Below, in pieces: positions 17,286 through 25,208 of a DNA stretch of 64,000 nt (positions within the stretch are counted from its first letter, which is position 1; every line of letters starts with the position of its first letter). The position numbers and the translations under genes are program-made. The DNA is taken from contig JAIXSY010000025.1 of NCBI GenBank assembly GCA_027484445.1, positions 248,001 to 312,000 on the forward strand, written 5' to 3'. The stretch comes from Verrucomicrobiaceae bacterium (GTDB taxonomy: Bacteria; Verrucomicrobiota; Verrucomicrobiia; Verrucomicrobiales; Verrucomicrobiaceae). The notes under the pieces are model-generated. The model searched no databases. It saw nothing but the letters and a program-made list of their open reading frames with translations, and was not told the DNA's origin.

Positions 17286-18448
17286 GGGGTGGGAGCAGCG
17301 GGAAGGATCTCGAAGGCAGTGCCAGCGAACTCTTTGACGAAAACCGTGAGTGGCATCTCAAAGAGGCCATCAGTCATGGGGTATCCATTTTCAGGGCCAG
17401 GCGTGCCTTTGACAGAACGAGTGTCTCCATGAGGATTCCAAATCCGCAGCGTGTCGGTATCGCGCTGATAGCTAAGGATGGCGTACGCGTGGTTTGGCGT
17501 GATGCCGGGAATTTTCGTCTTCAGCGTGCCACAAGTCATGAGTCGCTTTTCAGCCGTAGCTGCGGCAAGGGCTGTGCGCAATTCGTCGAGATGCTTGGCA
17601 TAATCTGCTTCTGACAGCTTGGGATCTTTGGCAAATTTGCACGAGATGCGAAACATGTCGTGGCCAGTGATGTAGGCAAGTTGAGTGCCTGCACTGCCAC
17701 CACGAGCGAGCGCATCCAATCCGGTAGCTTCACGCTTTTCGATAGGCTTTTCAGCGTTGCGTGCTTCACCAGCAGCCTTTTCATAAACATTCACCCAAAG
17801 GCCACCCTGTTCATTGCTGGAGCAGAGCGCGATTTCTGCATCGGTCGGGGCAGAGATTTTGATCTCGTCCCTGCCCAACTTCACAAGGAAGTGATGATCC
17901 TCCACCGGACGAATCATCTGGGTGCGGATGTAGTCAGGCCGCAGATGGGCGAGCGCTGCCAAGGGCGCGAGTGAAAAGCAATTGCCCATGCGACCCTGAC
18001 GGATGGTTTCGATGCGTGGACCTTCTGGGGTAAAAAGTTCGCGAGAGGCCTGCTCGATGCGCTTTTTACTGCCGGCAAACATGGCCACAAGGTCTGGTGA
18101 ACCTTTCTCCACGGGCTTGCTGCTGGCGCGTGACTTCAATTCATCCAGTGTCATGGAGGGCAGTGCTGGTTTGCGAAAGCGACTCGCACGCTTCAGCGCT
18201 GCCATGGCAGCGGCTTGCTCTCCACGCACCTCAGGATTGGCGACCCAATGATTGATTTCAGAAGCCTCCAAAACGCCATCATGGTCGAGATCCCATTGCG
18301 CAAAGTTTTGATCCAAAAGCGCAATCAGGCGTGTGCGATCCTCTGCCACGGCTACTTCAGCATCACGCGCTGGAGATGGATGCCCTGGAACGGCAAGCAC
18401 AATAGCTACCCAGGAGATGCAGAAAAATCGGAAATGCTGTAGCTTCAT
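17282..18448 (-). CDS. Exported calpain-family cysteine protease with EF-hand
   Basis: 388 residues. A hydrophobic N-terminal signal (about 1-21) is followed by a single EF-hand (DLDHDGVLEASE, 53-64; Ca ligands D53, D55, D57, E64). The protease domain has the family C2 triad: Cys157 in QGRMGNCFSLAPLAAL, His320 in TPNHAYAIL and Asn338 in RIWNPHG. The insert between Cys and His is of normal length. Calpains are intracellular Ca-activated proteases in eukaryotes; here export plus an EF-hand suggests a calcium-responsive protease working outside the cytoplasm (inference). Both ends overlap neighbouring genes by 4 bases, so it is translated as part of a four-gene unit. Confidence 0.88.
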   Translation of the reverse strand: MKLQHFRFFCISWVAIVLAVPGHPSPARDAEVAVAEDRTRLIALLDQNFAQWDLDHDGVLEASEINHWVANPEVRGEQAAAMAALKRASRFRKPALPSMTLDELKSRASSKPVEKGSPDLVAMFAGSKKRIEQASRELFTPEGPRIETIRQGRMGNCFSLAPLAALAHLRPDYIRTQMIRPVEDHHFLVKLGRDEIKISAPTDAEIALCSSNEQGGLWVNVYEKAAGEARNAEKPIEKREATGLDALARGGSAGTQLAYITGHDMFRISCKFAKDPKLSEADYAKHLDELRTALAAATAEKRLMTCGTLKTKIPGITPNHAYAILSYQRDTDTLRIWNPHGDTRSVKGTPGPENGYPMTDGLFEMPLTVFVKEFAGTAFEILPAAPTP

Positions 18449-19296
18449 TTTTTATCCTCAGGAATAATGCGTAGCGCGTGGCTGGCCTGGCGGTAATACC
18501 AAGAGCGTGGGGTAAAAGGACGAAGGTAGATGCCATCTGGAATCTCACGCCCGGTCAGGTCGTAGTTTCCGTCTCCGGTGCTGTCTAAAATGAGAGGTGA
18601 ATTGTCCGGCGAACGTCCAATGTCTCCAACCCAAAGCACGACGTGGGAAAGCTCACCACGGGAGTTTTTGATGTAAAGCAAATCGCCTGTCAGGAGCGTC
18701 TTTTCATAGTCCTCCAATGCTGAAGGAAGCTCGATCCGACGCACCGGGATGGTTCGATTGGGACCTGGCCCTTTCACCTCGGTCATGGCCGCCTGCATTT
18801 TGATGTCTCCCGTCGGCTTGATGCCAAGCGCGAGATTGTAGGCAAAGGCCGTGAAATTGCTGCAATCCAAGCCCTTTGCAGGTGGAGTGGTCTGCTCAGG
18901 ATCGCGGGGCCAATCTTTTGGCGGATCCCAGTCGGGCACATGATGGTGCTGGTAGCTGTAGCCGATGAATTTCATGCCAGCCGCAATGACTCGCTCACGC
19001 GACCACTGCGGGCTTTTGCTCGAAAGGCCAGAGGGTGGATTGAAGTGCTTGGCGGGTGGTCCACGGTAGCTCCAGCGCTCTTGGTTGGCAGGATTATCCC
19101 ACTGCGCAAAAGGCACAGCCGCGTAGTCTTTCCAGTCAGCACGAGGTCCCTTCAAAAGATCTCCCACCAACTCTTCCTGCTTGAAGCTGAACTTCACGGA
19201 ATAGGGTGACTTGTATTTTTCCCGATCTTGACCCGAAGCCGCAGCGGCCAGCAAGACGATGACGAGAAATCCTAGAGCTTTAGCACGAGCCATCAT
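18445..19296 (-). CDS. Exported NlpC/P60-like cysteine hydrolase
   Basis: 283 residues; signal peptide about 1-22 ending in AAASGQ. The NlpC/P60 core is at about 105-265: catalytic Cys145 in KGLDCSNFTAFAYNLALG, and His218 in ELSHVVLWVGDIG, with TGDLLYIKN before it as in cell-wall NlpC/P60 endopeptidases. The first 100 residues are unlike known SH3b domains. Substrate is probably a peptidoglycan or other gamma-D-Glu-type amide bond (family knowledge), unproven here. Second gene of the four-gene operon; ATGA overlaps at both its start and stop. The adjacent ATG at 19293 is an alternative start. Confidence 0.87.
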   Translation of the reverse strand: MMARAKALGFLVIVLLAAAASGQDREKYKSPYSVKFSFKQEELVGDLLKGPRADWKDYAAVPFAQWDNPANQERWSYRGPPAKHFNPPSGLSSKSPQWSRERVIAAGMKFIGYSYQHHHVPDWDPPKDWPRDPEQTTPPAKGLDCSNFTAFAYNLALGIKPTGDIKMQAAMTEVKGPGPNRTIPVRRIELPSALEDYEKTLLTGDLLYIKNSRGELSHVVLWVGDIGRSPDNSPLILDSTGDGNYDLTGREIPDGIYLRPFTPRSWYYRQASHALRIIPEDKK

Positions 19297-20222
19297 GGCA
19301 GAGTGGTGGTCTTGGGCTGTTCTTCGAGTTTACCTGCAGCCCAGAGGATGCCACGCGGGATCAGGTGCTCCAGACCGGGTGTGTTTTCGGGATGCGGGCT
19401 GGAGATAAAGACCCGCCCTTTGCCGTAGGTAGAAACGGCCTGAGCAGGTGAGTTCACCATCACGCCCACGGGGGTGCCATTTTTTGCCACTTCTGTCCTG
19501 AAGAGAGCAAGCGGACGATACGCTGGAAGATCAGCACGATCTCCTGGCTTTATGATCGGCCCGTTGTTGTATCGGACCAGGAACTTGCCATCCACCGGAC
19601 CCAGAATCGGTGCGCCATCAAAGGTGACTTCTTCTTCGACGTAGCCGCTGCCACGCATCCATTTGCTAGAGACAGTGGAGGCATTTAGAATGCCGAGTCC
19701 CCAAGAAAAATTTGAGCAAGCTAGGTAAGCCCCCGCGCAGATGCCGACATAGCCACCTCCCTGGCGAACGAACTGCCTGACTTGTTCCCTGCCCTCCTCT
19801 CCGAGGCTTTTTGCCTGAGTTCCACCACTACCGCCCGAGAAGACCACGACATCATAACCTGCCAAACCACCTTTGACGATCTCTTCAGGCTTCAACAGCG
19901 TGATTGTCGATCCGGGCATCCCTTTGACACGGTCACAGACGTTTTCGATGCCACCCATCGGTGCTCCTTTGCCGTCAAAGATGGCAATCTTTAGCCCGGC
20001 TGGATTCGCCGGTGGAGCGATGACGGTTTTGTAGCCATTCAGGTCAGGCGGAACGACGGAAAGGCTCGAGCCTGGCGCAGGTTCCGGGGTAGATTTCTCC
20101 TTCGCTTGGGTATCGCTGGCCTCAGTGGACGAAGGCGTGGCAGAGTCCTGAGCCGAAGTTTCGACGGCCATCAAGAAAGCCGTATTGACTAAAAGAAGAG
20201 CAAGTAAGCGTGGATTCAGCAT
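19293..20222 (-). CDS. Exported BPL_N / class I glutamine amidotransferase-like protein
   Basis: 309 residues from the ATG at 20222, which gives a signal peptide (MLNPRLLALLLVNTAFLMA); an upstream GTG at 20258 would precede it with a non-hydrophobic stretch. A Ser/Thr/Pro/Glu-rich linker (about 25-60) leads to a domain with IAIFDGKGAP, VVFSGGSGG and the nucleophile elbow GGYVGICAGAYLA (Cys162), as in the biotin-protein-ligase N-terminal (BPL_N) domain. HPENTPG near the end may supply the catalytic His. No ligase domain follows. First gene of the hydrolase operon; its start faces lexA across about 125 bases. Confidence 0.83.
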   Translation of the reverse strand: MLNPRLLALLLVNTAFLMAVETSAQDSATPSSTEASDTQAKEKSTPEPAPGSSLSVVPPDLNGYKTVIAPPANPAGLKIAIFDGKGAPMGGIENVCDRVKGMPGSTITLLKPEEIVKGGLAGYDVVVFSGGSGGTQAKSLGEEGREQVRQFVRQGGGYVGICAGAYLACSNFSWGLGILNASTVSSKWMRGSGYVEEEVTFDGAPILGPVDGKFLVRYNNGPIIKPGDRADLPAYRPLALFRTEVAKNGTPVGVMVNSPAQAVSTYGKGRVFISSPHPENTPGLEHLIPRGILWAAGKLEEQPKTTTLP

Positions 20223-20325
20223 AACACCCGCATCAACGACTTGCGTGGGAAGATTCACAGACGGGCTTTATCGCCAAAATTTGGGAGGCACGGATTCGGG
20301 CTAAAAAATATTTGCAAAGCGATTT

Positions 20326-20339
20326 TGTTCGAGCGAACA
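20326..20339 (+). promoter_or_regulatory. LexA operator (SOS box) upstream of lexA
   Basis: TGTTCGAGCGAACA is a near-perfect palindrome (TGTTCG-AG-CGAACA) 8 bases before the lexA start codon. It matches the TGTTC-N4-GAACA motif I recall as the verrucomicrobial LexA-binding site. The position fits autorepression of lexA. Being so close to the start codon it would also cover any ribosome-binding site, so the promoter must lie at or just upstream of it. Confidence 0.85.
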
Positions 20340-20347
20340 GAGTTCAC

Positions 20348-20968
20348 ATGCCCTCCTCCATCAAGCTCACCGAACGACAGCAGGAGCTTCTCGACTACCT
20401 GCGCCAACAACAACGTCAGCTCGGGGTCATGCCAAGCACCCGAGACATTCAACGGCATTTCAAGTTCTCAAGCCAAACGGCAGCCATGAGCCATCTTCGT
20501 GCTCTGGAGAAAAAGGGAGTCATCCAGCGTCACCCTAACAAGGCCAGGGCAGTCGTATTTCCCGAAGACCTGAAGCGCGAAGAAATTGTGGATATCCCAC
20601 TGTACGGTAGCATCGCCGCTGGCTACGCTGAACTCCAGCAGCAAGAGCCAGATGGAGCGATTTCTGTCGATGCGGCTACCTTAGGCTTAGGTCGAGGAGG
20701 CAAGGTTTTTGCCCTCAAGGTTCGTGGTGAATCCATGATTGATGCTGCGATCTGTGATGGGGATATTGTTATCCTCGAAGCCCGTGAACCAAGGCCACGC
20801 GACATCGTCGCGGCTTTGATTGATGGGGAAACGACCTTGAAGCGTTATCTGCTGGATGGAGGCAGACCTTTTCTACGTGCTGAGAATGCCTCCTTCCCAG
20901 ATCTCATTCCCGCCCAGGAACTGGTCATTCAAGGGGTCATGCGCACTCTCATCCGTCGCATGGACTGA
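20348..20968 (+). CDS. lexA: LexA repressor
   Basis: 206 residues from the ATG at 20348; the frame is open 12 codons upstream but that stretch contains the operator. An N-terminal winged helix (about 1-70) is followed by the S24 self-cleavage domain: cleavage site A91-G92 (SIAAGYAE), Ser129 in RGESMID and Lys165 in TTLKRYL. LexA represses DNA-repair genes and cleaves itself when RecA is activated by single-stranded DNA. The operator directly upstream supports self-regulation. It is divergent from the exported hydrolase operon. Confidence 0.97.
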   Translation: MPSSIKLTERQQELLDYLRQQQRQLGVMPSTRDIQRHFKFSSQTAAMSHLRALEKKGVIQRHPNKARAVVFPEDLKREEIVDIPLYGSIAAGYAELQQQEPDGAISVDAATLGLGRGGKVFALKVRGESMIDAAICDGDIVILEAREPRPRDIVAALIDGETTLKRYLLDGGRPFLRAENASFPDLIPAQELVIQGVMRTLIRRMD

Positions 20969-21035
20969 GAGGCAACACCACCCATTGCATCTCATTGAAA
21001 TTCAATCAACTCAGCAGAGTGATAGCTCTTCGGCA

Positions 21036-21641
21036 TCAATCTCGTCCGAGCAATTTCCGCACTTCATCCTCAGAATAAGCCGGGTTTTTCAATTGCTCTG
21101 GCAACACAATAAACTCGGGTGGTTTGCTACGATTCATAGCCTTTTGTCCGCGAACATCGGCTCTCGTGCGATACGACTGGCCTGATTCACTAGCCTGCCT
21201 GGAGGCATCCCAAGCCGTCTGGCGTGCCATCGGTGATTCGGTGATTTCATAAACCTCTTTCGCAAGGTCTGATTGCTTACCAGACAAGGCCGATTGTTCA
21301 CGCCCCATGAGGCTCTTTGCATCGGCACGAGCGAACTCCTCAGTTGAAAATTGGCGGCTCTTGAAAGTCTCTAGATTGTCGAGCGTCTGCGTTCGCGATT
21401 TCTGGCGAGACAGCCACTTGGCTTGGCTGTCTTTGGCCAAACTGGCATCCATCGCCTTCTGGTAGCGGCTCTGATATCGTGGGTCGTTCTTGCCCATGCC
21501 CTCCTTCATGGCACGCACAGAGCGGCTGATGCGCTCATTCATCCGCATGTCAGAGAGCCGTTTGCTCTGATTTTGATCGCTAGAACAGCCAGAAAGCAGC
21601 CACAGTCCGCTGAGAAGCATGAAGAGAAAGCAAGCGCGCAT
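21036..21641 (-). CDS. Lipoprotein of unknown function, charged and Gln/Ser-rich
   Basis: 201 residues. N-terminal lipoprotein signal with lipobox LSGC (Cys19). The mature part is hydrophilic, rich in Lys, Arg, Ser and Gln, and probably largely helical; no domain was recognised. It follows the membrane-protein gene by 34 bases on the same strand and probably belongs to the NHL-propeller transcript. Function unknown. Confidence 0.7.
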   Translation of the reverse strand: MRACFLFMLLSGLWLLSGCSSDQNQSKRLSDMRMNERISRSVRAMKEGMGKNDPRYQSRYQKAMDASLAKDSQAKWLSRQKSRTQTLDNLETFKSRQFSTEEFARADAKSLMGREQSALSGKQSDLAKEVYEITESPMARQTAWDASRQASESGQSYRTRADVRGQKAMNRSKPPEFIVLPEQLKNPAYSEDEVRKLLGRD

Positions 21642-21675
21642 GATGCAGCTTAAAAAATCAAAGCGGGTTTGGCAA

Positions 21676-22320
21676 TCACTGTCGTGTTAGACAGGAGGAA
21701 AGCTGGGCCTTGATGACCAAGCAAGCCACGAGAAGCAAAAGGCACCCGACTGGAAAGATCGAAGTCAGTGCTGATCTTTTGGGAATCTGGATGGTGGAGG
21801 AAACATCACCCGCGAGAAGAAGCATGGATTTCACCTCGCCGGTCTGCTCTTTTCGCCACAGAAGCACATCATTGAAATTGCCTTTCACCACACTGAAGGA
21901 GACCGTAGGAGATTCAGTCTTCCATGCCCATTTCGCGATCATCCATTCATGAGGCTGATCTTCATCATTAGGCAAGACCGAATCAGGAAGAGCGCCCTGC
22001 GGTGACTGGCTTTTCGCATACGATAGCGGGGCCAATTGATGAATGAGGCTCGTCTTTCCGTCATGATGAACCATCAATGCACTCTCCAAGGCACTCCGAG
22101 CCTGGGTTTCATCCGTGATAAGCGGATTGTTGGCAAAATCAACCGCCAAGCTGAGGCGAAGTTCACCAGGCTGATCCGTCGAAACTTGAAGGTGCGCTGC
22201 AATAAACGGTAAAGCGTGTGCGGAGCATTCCTGACAGATCAGCACACTCCCATACCCCCAAAAGCAAAGGAGCAGCGATGCTGCCCCTTTGATGATAGAC
22301 TGTCCTGTTATGAATCTCAT
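21676..22320 (-). CDS. Membrane-anchored protein of unknown function
   Basis: 214 residues from the ATG at 22320, whose first base pairs with the preceding stop in an ATGA overlap. A hydrophobic N-terminal segment (about 10-28) could be a signal peptide or membrane anchor, and a second hydrophobic segment near the C-terminus (PVGCLLLLVACLVIKA) would leave most of the chain outside the cytoplasm. A pair of cysteines (CQEC) follows the first segment. No family recognised. Translational coupling to the NHL-repeat gene suggests that the two act together. Confidence 0.68.
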   Translation of the reverse strand: MRFITGQSIIKGAASLLLCFWGYGSVLICQECSAHALPFIAAHLQVSTDQPGELRLSLAVDFANNPLITDETQARSALESALMVHHDGKTSLIHQLAPLSYAKSQSPQGALPDSVLPNDEDQPHEWMIAKWAWKTESPTVSFSVVKGNFNDVLLWRKEQTGEVKSMLLLAGDVSSTIQIPKRSALTSIFPVGCLLLLVACLVIKAQLSSCLTRQ

Positions 22321-23258
22321 CCTTTGCGATTCCAGCGCAGAACCCGCCCCCACTGATTCCATTCTGTTTCCAAAATGTTACCCTGATTATCGAAGGTGAT
22401 GCCGTGAGGGCTTGTGACTATGCCAGGCTTCCAATCTTTGGGCTCGATTTTGGGTGTGTTCGTGGGCTGTGGGCTCATGCCGAGATCGGCGACACGCTTG
22501 TTGTCTTTATCCCAAACACTCACGTTTCCAGCGATCTCCGCCACACACATGAGGTCTCCGTGAAAGCTAGCGCTGCTTGGATTGCGCATGTTTTCGGCAA
22601 TGATACCTAGCAAATTACCATCCAAATCCGTATGCAACATGCGCTTGTGACCACGATCACAAATCATGAGACGCGCAGGTTCAAATCGACGATCAACGAA
22701 GATCTTGTGAGCATTGGTCAAACTCAGCGGGGGCACCCGACCTCCAAAAACTTTCTTGAATTTACCCTCGCGGCTAAAAACAAAAATCCAATCCGCTCCG
22801 TAGCCATCGACGACATAGATATCCCCGTTGGGGGCTACATCGCAGTTAGTCAGGCGCAAGCCCTTGCCGTGTTTATCCGCAGGAAACTCTTCCTTGCCAA
22901 TGGTCATCACCACTTGGCCATCCAATGAACATTTGATGACTTTTTGCTCGTTGAGCACGGCACCAAAAAGATATTCGCCATCGCCATCTTTGCGAATGAC
23001 AAAACCATGAAGCGAGTTCGGCAGTGGAAGCGCTTTGAGGAACTTTCCATCGCTCGAATACACCTGGATGCCAGCGTTTGCTTCCTGCACACTAACATAA
23101 ATCAGCCCCGAAGAATCAACGGCAATTTCTCCATGCCCGTTGCCAATGGTTTCTTTCCCAGGGGGTGGCTGAATGAAGTTAGGAACGAACTCATATTGAA
23201 CTTCAGCAAAGGCAGAACTGAACAAGCTCGCGAGGGCCAGGATGGATAAACGATGCAT
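22317..23258 (-). CDS. Exported NHL-repeat / six-bladed beta-propeller protein
   Basis: 313 residues from the ATG at 23258, which opens a signal peptide (MHRLSILALASLFSSAFA). Repeated blades of the NHL/SMP-30 type follow, for example GEIAVDSSGLIYVS, CDVAPNGDIYVVDGYG and HGITFDNQGNILETEW. Such propellers bind ligands or partners; some are lactonases, but no metal-binding triad was identified. It lies 69 bases after dnaA on the same strand and overlaps the next gene by 4 bases. Confidence 0.82.
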   Translation of the reverse strand: MHRLSILALASLFSSAFAEVQYEFVPNFIQPPPGKETIGNGHGEIAVDSSGLIYVSVQEANAGIQVYSSDGKFLKALPLPNSLHGFVIRKDGDGEYLFGAVLNEQKVIKCSLDGQVVMTIGKEEFPADKHGKGLRLTNCDVAPNGDIYVVDGYGADWIFVFSREGKFKKVFGGRVPPLSLTNAHKIFVDRRFEPARLMICDRGHKRMLHTDLDGNLLGIIAENMRNPSSASFHGDLMCVAEIAGNVSVWDKDNKRVADLGMSPQPTNTPKIEPKDWKPGIVTSPHGITFDNQGNILETEWNQWGRVLRWNRKG

Positions 23259-23327
23259 AGGAAGGTGAAAGCAAACGAACCAGAGGCTCGACATCAATCA
23301 TTGGGCAGATGGAAAATGGCGCTATGC

Positions 23328-24833
23328 CTATGCCTCAAGCAGCTTTGCCTGAATGCGGTCCACCATCGCACGGAAAGTAGCCGCTTCTGTCATTCGCTGG
23401 CTAACCACTTTGCAGGCATGAATGACGGTTCCATGATCACGTCCACCAAACTCTTCACCGATCTGAATCAGTGGTAACTTCACCATGTGTCGCGTCAGAT
23501 ACATGGCAACCTGTCTCGCTTCAGCGATGTTTTTGGGACGGCGCGGGCCTGTGAGATCGCTGACACGCAAATCATATTCAGTGGCCACCGCCCGCTGAAC
23601 ACGATCCACAGTGACTGATTTGGCTGGCTCTTCGTCGATGACATCATGCAAAAGCTGGGTCAGCCCGGCTTCGCTGATGATGCCGCCTTCGAGGGAAACG
23701 TGCGCAGCCACACGCATCAATGCGCCTTCTAAACGACGAACGTTGGTTCGTATGCGCTGAGCAATGAATTCTAAAATCCAGGGCTCAATCGTCACATTGA
23801 AATCATGCATCTTGCGACGCAGGATCGCCACTCTTGTCTCAAAGTCGGGGATTTGAATCTGAGTGGTGAGTCCCCACTCGAACCGAGAGACGAGACGACT
23901 TTCTAAATTCTTGATATCGCCCGGTGGCCTGTCACTAGCGAGCACGATCTGTTTCTGACTGTTAAACAGTTCATTGAAGGTGTGGAAGAATTCTTCCTGA
24001 GTGCTGTCTTTGCCTGCAAGAAACTGCACATCATCAATCAATAGAACATCTACCTTGCGATACTTTTGCCTGAACTGGCTGAAGGTCTGACGTCGAATAG
24101 CTTCGACATATTCGTTGGTGAATTGTTCTGAAGTGACGTAACGGACGACAGCACGCTTTTTTCTGGCCAGAACTTCTTGGCCAATCGCCTGCATCAAATG
24201 TGTTTTCCCAAGCCCCGTGGGACCATGGAAAAACAAAGGATTGTAGATGCGTCCTGGCTTTTCTGCGACCGCACGCGCGACCGCCGCTGAATAGCTGCAA
24301 TTGTTGCCAATAACGAAACTATCGAAGTTGAACTTTGCATTAAGCCCAGCATCGGCAAACGAACGGATCGCCAGAGAATCATCATGCAGATGCGGACTGG
24401 CCTTTTCTTCATGGCCGTGACGCGTGGAGATGACCCTAGCAACCTTCTTTTCAATAGCAGCGTCCGGAGGCAAGGGACGAAGTGGCTCACTGGCGACCTC
24501 ATACTCGATGGCAGCGGCTGTGCCGAGCACCTCAGCAACTGCATCGGCAAAGGTTCCAGAGAAGTTACTTTCGATCCACACTTGATGTATCGGATTCGGC
24601 ACATGCACAATCACACGCTGATCGTCTGTGATTCGTGCCGTGGTTCCTGCAAAACAACGCGTGTAATTGTCTTTTCCCAATCGCTTCAGCAAGATCTTGC
24701 AGATTTGATCCCAGGCTGTGCTGATCAGTTGCAAACCTGTCTCTGCTTCACCTGCCTCAACCACATGACTCATTTCGGAATTCAGAAGGGATTCATCATC
24801 ATGATCGGCGTCCGTTTGGCTGTTGTGATGCAT
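23328..24833 (-). CDS. dnaA: Chromosomal replication initiator DnaA
   Basis: 501 residues from the ATG at 24833; 13 upstream codons are open but lack support. Domain I about 33-115 (WDQICKILLKRLG), a variable linker, the AAA+ domain with Walker A GPTGLGKTHLMQ (204-215) and Walker B VDVLLIDDVQFL, and a C-terminal DNA-binding domain with GGRDHGTVIHAC, the DnaA-box recognition signature. DnaA-ATP melts the replication origin. dnaN, recF and gyrB, its usual companions, are absent; the downstream neighbour is an NHL-propeller gene. A palindrome in the 5' leader may affect expression. Confidence 0.97.
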   Translation of the reverse strand: MHHNSQTDADHDDESLLNSEMSHVVEAGEAETGLQLISTAWDQICKILLKRLGKDNYTRCFAGTTARITDDQRVIVHVPNPIHQVWIESNFSGTFADAVAEVLGTAAAIEYEVASEPLRPLPPDAAIEKKVARVISTRHGHEEKASPHLHDDSLAIRSFADAGLNAKFNFDSFVIGNNCSYSAAVARAVAEKPGRIYNPLFFHGPTGLGKTHLMQAIGQEVLARKKRAVVRYVTSEQFTNEYVEAIRRQTFSQFRQKYRKVDVLLIDDVQFLAGKDSTQEEFFHTFNELFNSQKQIVLASDRPPGDIKNLESRLVSRFEWGLTTQIQIPDFETRVAILRRKMHDFNVTIEPWILEFIAQRIRTNVRRLEGALMRVAAHVSLEGGIISEAGLTQLLHDVIDEEPAKSVTVDRVQRAVATEYDLRVSDLTGPRRPKNIAEARQVAMYLTRHMVKLPLIQIGEEFGGRDHGTVIHACKVVSQRMTEAATFRAMVDRIQAKLLEA

Positions 24834-25208
24834 GGATAGTCGGGCAAAAACGTTTCGGGAGAGGACAAACACGGCGCGATCTCGGGAGAAAACGCGCCGT
24901 ACTTTTTCAAAAAAGAACGCCGCTTGTTTATGGCGAAAGTGACACGTTTCAAAGCAAAAGTTGGGTTAGTTTAAAAAGAACTGGGAAACATTGGGGATGT
25001 TCCACGCAAAAGTTTTTAACCTTAAGCTTTGTGAAGTTTGAGACCGATAACTGGGCTGCCTTCGAAAGGCTTGAATCGAGCTTGTGAGGAACTCGCTAGG
25101 TTTCTGTCTTTACTCCAGAAGCGAATCCACATTAAATCACAAAAAACCGGCTGAAACCGTCGGTTCACTTCACGCAATCATTCCTCTTGTTCTTCGCCTT
25201 ACACTGTT
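24834..25208. promoter_or_regulatory. Divergent regulatory region upstream of dnaA
   Basis: A 375-base gene-free stretch. It holds a perfect 8-bp inverted repeat ACGGCGCG (24871-24878) / CGCGCCGT (24893-24900) in the probable dnaA leader and a smaller hairpin GCCTT-CGA-AAGGC at 25058-25070. The part from about 24900 to 25040 is AT-rich. No sequence matching TTATCCACA with at most one mismatch was seen, so it is not called as the origin of replication. Confidence 0.55.
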
